Assembly (NCBI GenBank): GCA_019120675.1
Contig: DWUQ01000049.1
Coordinates: 1-9,564, forward strand
Length of the DNA: 9,564 nucleotides
From: Candidatus Paenalcaligenes intestinipullorum
GTDB lineage: Bacteria; Pseudomonadota; Gammaproteobacteria; Burkholderiales; Burkholderiaceae_B
Reading direction: 5' to 3'
The notes below the pieces were generated by a model. It ran no database searches. It had not been told where the DNA came from and saw only the letters and a list, made by a program, of their open reading frames with translations. Position 1 is the stretch's first letter; the number at the start of each line of letters is the position of its first letter. Of the stretch, positions 1 to 4,909 are shown piece by piece. The translations under genes were made by a program, and so were the position numbers.

Positions 1-420
1 CTGATTTTGCGCGTGTCTTTACCTTCTTTGTTACAACCTAATTTCCAAGAGCAGCTCAATAGAAAGCTGGCCAGATACAGCGGCGTTTGGCAGCGTTTGT
101 ATATCGAGCTGGACGCCTACGGTGCGTTGGCGCACCCCCAAGAGCTGATCGACTTTGTGCAGGCGACCCATCCGCATGGGGTGCGCTTTGGAATGCGGCG
201 TGTGTTTGAGCAGCCCAGTGTGTTGGCGTTATTAGATAATTTGCGTTTGGCCTATATTAATGTGCGGGTGGAGGCGTTGCAGTCGCTGTATCAAACTACT
301 GGTGGTCGAGCTCTTATTACTGCCCTAGCCACCACCTGCCACGCATTAACCATTCAAATACGTCCCGACCGTCCCGACAGCCTCCTGAGCGAGATCAAAG
401 AATGCTTAAAAATAATATGA
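1..420 (+). CDS. C-terminal part of a degenerate EAL-domain protein (5' end outside window)
   Basis: The reading frame is open from the first base of the window and ends at TGA 418-420, so only the last ~139 codons of a longer gene are present. The TTG at base 7 is very unlikely to be the true start. The residues follow the back half of an EAL (cyclic-di-GMP phosphodiesterase-type) domain: a strand YIELDAY (nt 103-123), a helix with HPQELIDFVQ, then HGVRFGMRRVF (nt 175-207) where active enzymes carry the DDFG metal-binding loop, then LRLAYINV (nt 241-264) where active enzymes usually have a Lys-Ile-Asp, and GGRALITALATTCHALTIQI near the end, where the usual EGVE is missing. Loss of these catalytic positions suggests a non-catalytic domain, as in LapD-type c-di-GMP receptors. 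The N-terminal half, any GGDEF, HAMP or membrane segments, and the EAL tripeptide itself lie outside the window. The EAL-family call is moderately sure; the receptor role is inference. Confidence 0.7.
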   Translation: MILRVSLPSLLQPNFQEQLNRKLARYSGVWQRLYIELDAYGALAHPQELIDFVQATHPHGVRFGMRRVFEQPSVLALLDNLRLAYINVRVEALQSLYQTTGGRALITALATTCHALTIQIRPDRPDSLLSEIKECLKII

Positions 421-430
421 TTGCTAGGTG

Positions 431-456
431 TTTACCTGATGGTGGGCCACGGTAAA
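431..456. repeat. Inverted repeat after the EAL gene
   Basis: TTTACC (431-436) is complementary to GGTAAA (451-456). Inside it, GTG GGC CAC (442-450) can form a further 3-bp stem. It begins 10 nt after the stop of the EAL gene. There is no run of T after the right arm, so it is not a standard intrinsic terminator. It could be a protein-binding site or a weak 3'-end structure. Confidence 0.3.
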
Positions 457-492
457 TAATGTAAAAATCGGCTCAAGCACAGTTGATGGTGA

Positions 493-502
493 GCAGTACT
501 GC
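493..502. promoter_or_regulatory. Perfect 10-bp palindrome upstream of gltI
   Basis: GCAGTACTGC is a perfect palindrome 41 nt upstream of the gltI start. It lies between a possible -35 hexamer TTGATG (483-488) and an A-rich possible -10 TAAAAA (505-510, spacer 16 nt). Both hexamers are poor matches to consensus, so the promoter itself is uncertain. A dyad in a promoter spacer is a typical place for an operator, but no regulator can be named from the sequence. Confidence 0.3.
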
Positions 503-531
503 CATAAAAAATACTGATGGTTTTCTGTATA

Positions 532-537
532 AAAGGA
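532..537 (+). promoter_or_regulatory. Ribosome binding site fixing the gltI start
   Basis: AAAGGA is spaced 6 nt from the ATG at 544. It supports that start over the in-frame ATG at 517, which would add nine residues in front of the signal peptide. Confidence 0.75.
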
Positions 538-543
538 TCCAGC

Positions 544-1443
544 ATGAAAAAACATTTATTGGCTGTAGCAATCATGGCTTTGGCTTCCAGCAGCGCTTTT
601 GCCCAAGCAAACGATACGCTAGCCAAAATCAAAGACACCGGTAAAGTCACACTTGGGGTGCGCGAGTCCTCCGGTCTAGGCTATACCTTGGGTAATGGCA
701 AATACGTCGGCTTTCACACCGAGATGGCGGAAAACATCATCGAAGACATCCGCAAGGATCTCGGCCTCGAAAAAATCGACATCAAATACCAGCCCATTAC
801 CTCACAAAACCGTATTCCACTCACCACCAACGGCAGCATCGACTTTGAGTGCGGCTCCACCACCAACAACAAAGCCCGCCAAAAAGACGTCGACTTTGCC
901 AACACCACTTACGTCGAAGAAGTCCGCATGGCCACCAAGGCCGATTCGGGCATTAAGTCCGTTGCCGACTTAGATGGCAAAACAGTCGCCACCACCACCG
1001 GCACCACCTCCGTTCAAACCTTACGCCGCAATAAGCGCGCCGAAGGCGTTGACTTCAAAGAGGTTATGGGCAAAGATCACGCCGACAGCTTCTTGCTGCT
1101 CGAAACCGGTCGTGCCGATGTGTTCGTGATGGACGGTTCCATTTTGGCGGCCAACATTTCCAAAGCGCGCAACCCCGAGCAGTTCGAGATCGTTGGTGAA
1201 ACCCTCTCCGTCGAGCCGATTGCGTGTATGCTGCGCAAAAATGACGACAACCTCAAAGCAGCCATCAACAAAAGCATTCAGCGTCAAATCGACGACGGCA
1301 CGCTCATGGGCTTATGGGATAAATGGTTCTTGCAGCCTACACCACCTGCCAATACCGTTATTGGTCTAGAGCTGTCCTCCGCCACTAAGGCCGCTTGGGA
1401 AAACCCCAACGACAAGCCCATGGAAGACTACGACATTGACTAA
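544..1443 (+). CDS. gltI: Glutamate/aspartate ABC transporter, periplasmic substrate-binding protein
   Basis: This 299-residue protein captures L-glutamate and L-aspartate in the periplasm and delivers them to the GltJ-GltK-GltL importer. The ATG at 544 is preferred over an in-frame ATG at 517. It has AAAGGA (532-537) 6 nt upstream, and it starts directly with a Sec signal peptide: MKK, a hydrophobic core LLAVAIMALA, then the AFA cleavage motif after residue 20. The mature part follows the class 2 amino-acid binding fold, with GVRESSG (38-44), SQNRIP (87-92), GSTTN (104-108), the hinge region KTVATTTGTTS (146-156) and GKDHADSF (176-183). R40, S87, R90, S105 and H179 fall at or within one position of the ligand-binding residues I recall from the Shigella glutamate/aspartate binding protein structure. 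Length matches E. coli GltI (302). It heads the glt operon but is separated from gltJ by a terminator. The family call is very sure; substrate preference is inferred from family and operon. Confidence 0.95.
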   Translation: MKKHLLAVAIMALASSSAFAQANDTLAKIKDTGKVTLGVRESSGLGYTLGNGKYVGFHTEMAENIIEDIRKDLGLEKIDIKYQPITSQNRIPLTTNGSIDFECGSTTNNKARQKDVDFANTTYVEEVRMATKADSGIKSVADLDGKTVATTTGTTSVQTLRRNKRAEGVDFKEVMGKDHADSFLLLETGRADVFVMDGSILAANISKARNPEQFEIVGETLSVEPIACMLRKNDDNLKAAINKSIQRQIDDGTLMGLWDKWFLQPTPPANTVIGLELSSATKAAWENPNDKPMEDYDID

Positions 1444-1475
1444 ATCCAGCTAATACAGCACGGGTTATGCTCTGG

Positions 1476-1510
1476 ACGCCCCTGACCTAACCCTCAGGGG
1501 CGTTCTTTTA
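1476..1510 (+). terminator. Intrinsic terminator between gltI and gltJ
   Basis: ACGCCCCTGA (1476-1485) is perfectly complementary to TCAGGGGCGT (1494-1503), giving a 10-bp GC-rich stem with an 8-nt loop. The stem runs straight into a T-rich tail, TTCTTTTA (1503-1510). This is a textbook rho-independent terminator 32 nt after the gltI stop. Because gltJKL have no obvious promoter of their own, it probably works as a partial terminator that lowers permease and ATPase expression relative to the binding protein. Confidence 0.88.
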
Positions 1511-1514
1511 TCCG

Positions 1515-1577
1515 CGATCTCATTCCGAGATCGGCGTTGGCCGCATAGGCGGCAGTTGTTGCAGCGAAAACGCTGCA
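1515..1577 (+). promoter_or_regulatory. Series of three small hairpins upstream of gltJ
   Basis: Three perfect inverted repeats follow each other: CGATCTC/GAGATCG (1515-1521 and 1527-1533, loop 5 nt); GCCGC/GCGGC (1540-1544 and 1549-1553, loop 4 nt); and TGCAGCG/CGCTGCA (1560-1566 and 1571-1577, loop AAAA). They fill the space between the terminator and the gltJ ribosome binding site at about 1591-1595. They may protect the 5' end of the processed gltJKL message or guide processing. Structure is seen; function is inference. Confidence 0.5.
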
Positions 1578-1598
1578 CAGGTTGTAAAAAGGAAGCGT

Positions 1599-2351
1599 AT
1601 GGCTTGGGATTGGCAAGTGTTCTGCCTCGACGACCTCGATATGCAATATGTCGAAGGCTGTTTCGGAGGCAAAGGCACCACAACCTATTTAGATTGGATG
1701 CTCTCGGCGTGGGGCTGGACCGTATCGGTGGCCCTGGCCGCCTTAGTGGTGGCGATGGTGCTGGGCTTTATTGTGGGGTCGCTCCGTACCTTACCCAATC
1801 AACGGCTGATTGTCGGCTTAGGTAATGCCTGGGTCGAGCTGTTTCGCAACATTCCGCTGCTGGTGCAGATTTTCTTGTGGTATCACGTGGTGCCGGCGTT
1901 GATTCCAGCCATGCGCGAGGTATCGGGTTTTATATTGGTGGTGTGCGCCCTTGGGGTCTTTACCTCGGCGCGTATTGCCGAGCAGGTGCGTTCGGGGATT
2001 GAGTCCCTGCCGCGTGGGCAGCGTCATGCGGGCATGGCCTTAGGCTTTACCACCTTTCAGTATTACCGCTATGTGCTGTTGCCCATGGCCTTTCGGATTA
2101 TTATTCCACCGCTCACCAACGAGTCCATGAACGTAGTGAAAAACTCCTCGGTGGCCTTTGCGGTGTCGATTTCCGAGCTCACTCTTTTTGCCATGCAAGC
2201 CCAAGAGGAAACCTCGCGTGGTATTGAAATTTACCTTGCGGTCACCGCACTGTATGTGGTGACGGCCTTTAGCATCAATCGCATCATGGCCTTTATCGAG
2301 GCGCGGGTACGCATTCCGGGTTATGTCTCCAGCAACGAAGGAGGGCGCTAA
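1599..2351 (+). CDS. gltJ: Glutamate/aspartate ABC transporter permease GltJ
   Basis: This 250-residue inner-membrane protein is one of the two permease subunits of the glutamate/aspartate importer and pairs with GltK. The ATG at 1599 follows a GGAAG ribosome binding site (1591-1595). After a short soluble start of about 35 residues, membrane segments are visible at about 36-62, 86-102 and 109-124, with further ones around 160-172, 183-200 and 210-228. The cytoplasmic EAA loop that docks the ATPase lies at about 128-150, with EQVRSGIESLPRGQRHAGMA typical of polar amino-acid (HisM-type) permeases. The motif ELFRNIPLLVQIFLWY (80-95) is also typical of the family. Length is close to E. coli GltJ (246). 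Its stop lies 2 nt before gltK, so the two are probably translationally coupled. The call is very sure. Confidence 0.95.
   Translation: MAWDWQVFCLDDLDMQYVEGCFGGKGTTTYLDWMLSAWGWTVSVALAALVVAMVLGFIVGSLRTLPNQRLIVGLGNAWVELFRNIPLLVQIFLWYHVVPALIPAMREVSGFILVVCALGVFTSARIAEQVRSGIESLPRGQRHAGMALGFTTFQYYRYVLLPMAFRIIIPPLTNESMNVVKNSSVAFAVSISELTLFAMQAQEETSRGIEIYLAVTALYVVTAFSINRIMAFIEARVRIPGYVSSNEGGR
2338..2344 (+). promoter_or_regulatory. Strong gltK ribosome binding site inside gltJ
   Basis: AAGGAGG is a full-length Shine-Dalgarno match lying within the last codons of gltJ, 9 nt before the gltK ATG. It explains how gltK can be translated efficiently despite the 2-nt gap. Confidence 0.8.
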
Positions 2352-2353
2352 TC

Positions 2354-3019
2354 ATGGCATTTGATTGGAGTTTCTTCAGCTGGGAGCTGATCAGCAGCTA
2401 TGTGATTAAGGGGTTCTACTTTAGTGTGTGGCTCACCATGGTGGCCACCTTAGGGGGGATCTTTTTTGGCACCATCCTGGCTTTGATGCGTTTATCGGGC
2501 AAAACGTGGTTGGCCTTGCCCGCACGTATTTATGTGGATGGGATGCGCAGTATTCCACTGGTGATGGTGATCCTGTGGTTCTTTTTGTTGATGCCCATTA
2601 TCTTAGGGATGGCTGTCGGCGCGGAGACCTCGGCCATTGTCACCTTTATTGCCTTCGAGGCCGCTTATTTTAGTGAAATTATGCGCGCGGGGATTCAGTC
2701 CATCCCCCGTGGGCAGGTGTATGCTGGGCAAGCCGTTGGCATGACCTACGGGCAAAATATGCGCATTGTGGTGCTGCCGCAGGCGTTCCGCAATATGCTC
2801 CCCGTTTTGCTGACACAAACCATTGTGCTTTTCCAAGATACGTCCTTGGTGTATGCAATTGGGGCCTACGATATGCTCAAAGGCTTTGAAATCGCTGGTA
2901 AAAACTTCGGTCGCCCGATTGAGTCCTACGTGGGTGCAGCGGTGGCCTACTTTGTGATTTGTTTTTCCCTCTCGTGGCTGGTCAAGCGCTTGCATCGCAA
3001 AATTGCCATTATTCGATAA
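2354..3019 (+). CDS. gltK: Glutamate/aspartate ABC transporter permease GltK
   Basis: This is the second permease subunit (221 residues), partner of GltJ in the inner membrane. Its start ATG is 2 nt after the gltJ stop, and the strong Shine-Dalgarno AAGGAGG (2338-2344) sits inside the end of gltJ, which points to coupled translation and matched amounts of the two subunits. Membrane segments are visible at about 21-46, 66-86, 92-106, 150-170 and 191-211. The EAA loop, at about 107-130, reads SEIMRAGIQSIPRGQVYAGQ, and RSIPLVMVILWFF (65-77) is a family signature. Length is near E. coli GltK (224). The sequence is paralogous to GltJ, as expected for this transporter type. The call is very sure. 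Confidence 0.95.
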   Translation: MAFDWSFFSWELISSYVIKGFYFSVWLTMVATLGGIFFGTILALMRLSGKTWLALPARIYVDGMRSIPLVMVILWFFLLMPIILGMAVGAETSAIVTFIAFEAAYFSEIMRAGIQSIPRGQVYAGQAVGMTYGQNMRIVVLPQAFRNMLPVLLTQTIVLFQDTSLVYAIGAYDMLKGFEIAGKNFGRPIESYVGAAVAYFVICFSLSWLVKRLHRKIAIIR

Positions 3020-3035
3020 GAGCAAGGAATTCTAA

Positions 3036-3776
3036 ATGATGATTGAAATGAAAAACGTCTCCAAGTGGTATGGGGACTTCCAAGTGCTCACCGATTGCTC
3101 CACCAGCGTGAGTAAAGGCGAAGTGGTTGTGGTGGCAGGGCCGTCCGGTTCGGGTAAATCCACGTTAATCAAAACCATCAATGCACTGGAGCCCTTTCAA
3201 AAAGGCGAGATCTGGGTGAATGGCACAGCGGTACACGATCGCAAAACCGATTTGCCCAAGCTGCGTAGCCGCGTGGGTATGGTGTTTCAGCATTTCGAGC
3301 TGTTCCCACATTTATCCGTCATGGAAAACCTGACGGTGGCGCAAATCAAGGTGCTCAAACGCAGCAAGGATGAAGCCAATGCTCACGGCTTAAAGTATCT
3401 GGAGCGGGTAGGGTTGTTAGCCCATAAGGATAAATTCCCCGGGCAATTATCCGGTGGTCAGCAGCAGCGTGTCGCCATTGCACGGGCCTTGTGCATGGAC
3501 CCGATTGTGATGCTGTTCGACGAGCCCACTTCCGCCCTTGACCCTGAAATGGTCGGCGAGGTGTTGGAGGTGATGATGGGCTTGGCCCAAGATGGCATGA
3601 CCATGATGTGCGTTACCCACGAAATGGGCTTTGCGCGCAAAGTGAGCGATCGCGTGATCTTTATGGATGTGGGCGGCAGTATCCTCGAAGATTGCCCCAC
3701 CGACGAGTTCTTTGGCAATCTAGAAGCCCGCCAGCCGCGCACTAAGGATTTCCTCAATAAAATTTTGGGGCAATAG
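3036..3776 (+). CDS. gltL: Glutamate/aspartate ABC transporter ATP-binding protein GltL
   Basis: This is the cytoplasmic ATPase that powers import, acting as a dimer on the EAA loops of GltJ and GltK. All ABC motifs are intact: Walker A GPSGSGKST (35-43), Q-loop at Q85 in MVFQHFELFP, signature LSGGQQQR (138-145), Walker B VMLFDEP (158-164) with catalytic E163, D-loop SALD (166-169) and H-loop H195 in VTHEMGFA. The protein is 246 residues if the first of two adjacent ATGs (3036) is used, or 245 from 3039; family members usually begin with a single Met before Ile, which slightly favours 3039. AAGGA (3024-3028) serves either. The amino-terminal MKNVSKWYGDFQVLTDCS is very close to E. coli GltL. 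It lies 16 nt after gltK and ends the operon. The call is very sure. Confidence 0.96.
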   Translation: MMIEMKNVSKWYGDFQVLTDCSTSVSKGEVVVVAGPSGSGKSTLIKTINALEPFQKGEIWVNGTAVHDRKTDLPKLRSRVGMVFQHFELFPHLSVMENLTVAQIKVLKRSKDEANAHGLKYLERVGLLAHKDKFPGQLSGGQQQRVAIARALCMDPIVMLFDEPTSALDPEMVGEVLEVMMGLAQDGMTMMCVTHEMGFARKVSDRVIFMDVGGSILEDCPTDEFFGNLEARQPRTKDFLNKILGQ

Positions 3777-3791
3777 TCGTTTGATGGGTAT

Positions 3792-3876
3792 GCGGCCAAG
3801 GTGTGCGATCGAGTGACAAAGTGTGCTCAATGATGCCTGTCGAACTCGATGTTAAGCCTAACTGTGCCGCCTTTTT
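3792..3876 (+). terminator. Weak terminator-like structure after gltL
   Basis: GCGGC (3792-3796) can pair with GCCGC (3866-3870), which is followed by C and five T (3872-3876). Nested inside are ATCGAGT (3808-3814) with ACTCGAT (3844-3850) and a small GTTA/TAAC hairpin (3851-3862). Together they could form a branched structure ending in a T tract. The stems are short and the span is long, so this is much less convincing than the gltI terminator. No better candidate exists after gltL. Confidence 0.25.
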
Positions 3877-3959
3877 CTAGAGTGAAACCCTTTTTCGCCG
3901 TAAATCATCGCAAGAAACAAACAAAAAGCCGTTTAAATGCGTTTTTTGGCCTAAATGGT

Positions 3960-3988
3960 TTGCAGCAAAGGGGTTTTTCCTCTATTAT
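3960..3988 (+). promoter_or_regulatory. Candidate sigma-70 promoter of the spc operon
   Basis: TTGCAG (3960-3965) and TATTAT (3983-3988) are separated by exactly 17 nt. The -10 has one mismatch to TATAAT; the -35 matches only 3 of 6. A/T-rich DNA just upstream, with A and T tracts, could help as an UP-like element. Transcription would start near 3994-3997, about 207 nt before rplN. The position fits the known spc promoter location just upstream of rplN in other proteobacteria. Confidence 0.6.
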
Positions 3989-3995
3989 GGTGAGC

Positions 3996-4031
3996 TTACC
4001 TAGCTACATTCATCAAGTAGGTAGCGGGTAA
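3996..4031 (+). promoter_or_regulatory. Hairpin at the predicted 5' end of the spc transcript
   Basis: TTACCT (3996-4001) pairs with GGGTAA (4026-4031, one G-U), then, after a bulged A4002, GCTAC (4003-4007) pairs with GTAGC (4021-4025). This gives 11 bp closing a 13-nt loop. It begins almost at the predicted transcription start, so the message would carry a 5'-terminal stem, which commonly slows RNase E entry. It is not followed by a T tract, so it is not a terminator. Confidence 0.5.
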
Positions 4032-4088
4032 CTTATACGTTTTGTTTCTCGCAAGATTCAACCCATGGTTCGGCAAAAAGCCTTTCTA

Positions 4089-4140
4089 CAACAAGTTTGG
4101 TGTGGTTAAGCGCCGGATCTGACGGGACCAAAACTGGTTG
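4089..4140 (+). promoter_or_regulatory. Long hairpin in the rplN leader
   Basis: CAAC (4089-4092) pairs with GTTG (4137-4140). After an A4093/G4136 mismatch, AGTTTGGT (4094-4101) pairs with ACCAAAACT (4127-4135) with one bulged A. Inside, CCG (4113-4115) can pair with CGG (4123-4125). The result is about 12 bp of outer stem plus 3 bp inner, in the untranslated leader 52 nt before the rplN ribosome binding site. It could be a ribosomal-protein binding site or just an mRNA structure. Confidence 0.45.
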
Positions 4141-4144
4141 CGTG

Positions 4145-4169
4145 CTTTGTAGGTTTTTTGCTTACAGGG
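4145..4169 (+). promoter_or_regulatory. Second leader hairpin with a U-rich loop before rplN
   Basis: CTTTGTAGG (4145-4153) can pair with CTTACAGGG (4161-4169) through six Watson-Crick and three G-U pairs, presenting the loop TTTTTTG (4154-4160). GCGT (4140-4143) and ACGC (4174-4177) could extend the stem below an internal loop. It ends 22 nt before the rplN Shine-Dalgarno. A U-rich loop of this kind could be a site for Hfq or another protein, but that is inference. Confidence 0.35.
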
Positions 4170-4202
4170 TAGAACGCGGTTAAGTTGGAACAGGAAAAAT
4201 CC

Positions 4203-4571
4203 ATGATTCAAATGCAGACCACGCTGGATGTGGCCGACAACACAGGTGCGCGTTCCGTAATGTGCATCAAAGTGTTAGGCGGATCCAAGCGCCGTTATGC
4301 CGCTATTGGTGACATCATCAAAGTCACCGTTAAAGAAGCGGCCCCACGCGGACGTGTCAAAAAAGGCGAAATCTATAACGCTGTGGTAGTTCGCACAGCC
4401 AAAGGTGTACGCCGTAAAGACGGTTCGCTCATCAAGTTCGGCGGCAACGCTGCCGTATTACTGAATGCCAAGCTGGAGCCTATCGGCACCCGTATCTTCG
4501 GACCCGTTACGCGCGAATTGCGTACCGAAAAGTTCATGAAGATCGTGTCCTTGGCACCAGAAGTGCTGTAA
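4203..4571 (+). CDS. rplN: 50S ribosomal protein L14 (uL14)
   Basis: L14 binds 23S rRNA on the subunit interface near L19 and contributes to the 16S contact (bridge B8). The 122-residue product starts MIQMQTTLDVADNTGARSVM and ends SLAPEVL, both family hallmarks. The five-stranded barrel core with VMCIKVLGGS and GDIIKVTVKEAAPRG is intact, followed by the signature VRTAKGVRR. The ATG at 4203 is chosen over an in-frame TTG at 4185 because the family begins MIQ and AGGA (4192-4195) sits 7 nt upstream. It is one residue shorter than E. coli L14 in the loop before EPIGTRIFGPV, as I recall for betaproteobacteria. It opens the spc operon here, with the glt operon upstream rather than rpsQ. Confidence 0.98.
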   Translation: MIQMQTTLDVADNTGARSVMCIKVLGGSKRRYAAIGDIIKVTVKEAAPRGRVKKGEIYNAVVVRTAKGVRRKDGSLIKFGGNAAVLLNAKLEPIGTRIFGPVTRELRTEKFMKIVSLAPEVL

Positions 4572-4583
4572 GGAGCCGAGGAT

Positions 4584-4898
4584 ATGCAAAAAATCCGTAA
4601 AGGCGACGAAGTAATCGTGCTCACCGGGCGCGACAAGCGCCGTCGTGGCACCGTGTTAAACGTTAATGGCGAACACGTCTTAGTTGAAGGCATTAACGTA
4701 GCTAAAAAACATGTACGACCAAACCCAATGGCCGGCACACAGGGCGGTATTGTTGACAAAACCATGCCCATCCACATTTCTAACGTTGCGTTATTTAACG
4801 CAGAAACTGGCAAAGCCGATCGCGTAGGCATCAGCGTTGTCGACGGCAAGAAAGTGCGTGTGTTCCGTTCCAATGGCAAAGTTGTTGGTGCGAAATAA
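4584..4898 (+). CDS. rplX: 50S ribosomal protein L24 (uL24)
   Basis: L24 is an assembly-initiating protein that binds the 5' domain of 23S rRNA and lies near the tunnel exit. The 104-residue product has the same length as E. coli L24. It opens with the KOW motif: KIRKGDEVIVLTGRDK (3-18), then RRGTVLNV. It continues with GINVAKKHVRPNP (37-49) and the GGIVDKTMPIHISNVAL segment (54-70). AAGGAG (4570-4575) overlaps the rplN stop codon and lies 8 nt before the ATG, so translation is likely coupled to rplN. The gap is 12 nt. Nothing is unusual. Confidence 0.98.
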   Translation: MQKIRKGDEVIVLTGRDKRRRGTVLNVNGEHVLVEGINVAKKHVRPNPMAGTQGGIVDKTMPIHISNVALFNAETGKADRVGISVVDGKKVRVFRSNGKVVGAK

Positions 4899-4909
4899 GA
4901 GGCGATAAC

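Larger units (their letters stand above)
3777..4202 (+). other. Intergenic region between gltL and rplN, no credible gene
   Basis: This 426-nt stretch separates the glt operon from the spc operon. The first ~100 nt hold the weak terminator-like structure. Bases 3877-3959 are A/T-tract rich, including a run of six T at 3942-3947, and could act as upstream promoter DNA. From 3960 onward come the candidate promoter and a structured leader. The only notable open frame, 60 codons at 3849-4031, has no ribosome binding site, overlaps the promoter and resembles nothing known, so it is not called. Confidence 0.7.

Noticed and set aside
517..543. N-terminal extension of gltI from an upstream in-frame ATG
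   Set aside because: It would add nine residues before a clean signal peptide and would place the good ribosome binding site inside the gene.
2603..3025. 140-codon antisense open frame opposite gltK
   Set aside because: It is a shadow of the gltK coding frame, rich in His and Asn as usual for such frames, with no independent support.
3849..4031. 60-codon open frame between gltL and rplN
   Set aside because: It has no ribosome binding site, overlaps the candidate promoter and 5' hairpin, and its residues resemble no known small protein.
4089..4159. Hairpin 4089-4140 followed by the run of six T (4154-4159) as an attenuator-type terminator
   Set aside because: The T run begins 13 nt after the stem ends and sits in the loop of the next hairpin, so it does not fit a functional intrinsic terminator.
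4185..4202. N-terminal extension of rplN from an in-frame TTG
   Set aside because: The family starts MIQ, and the Shine-Dalgarno AGGA at 4192-4195 would lie inside the extension while fitting the ATG at 4203.
4373..4879. Long antisense open frame opposite rplN and rplX
   Set aside because: It lies across two certain ribosomal protein genes, has no recognisable product and is expected from codon bias on the opposite strand.
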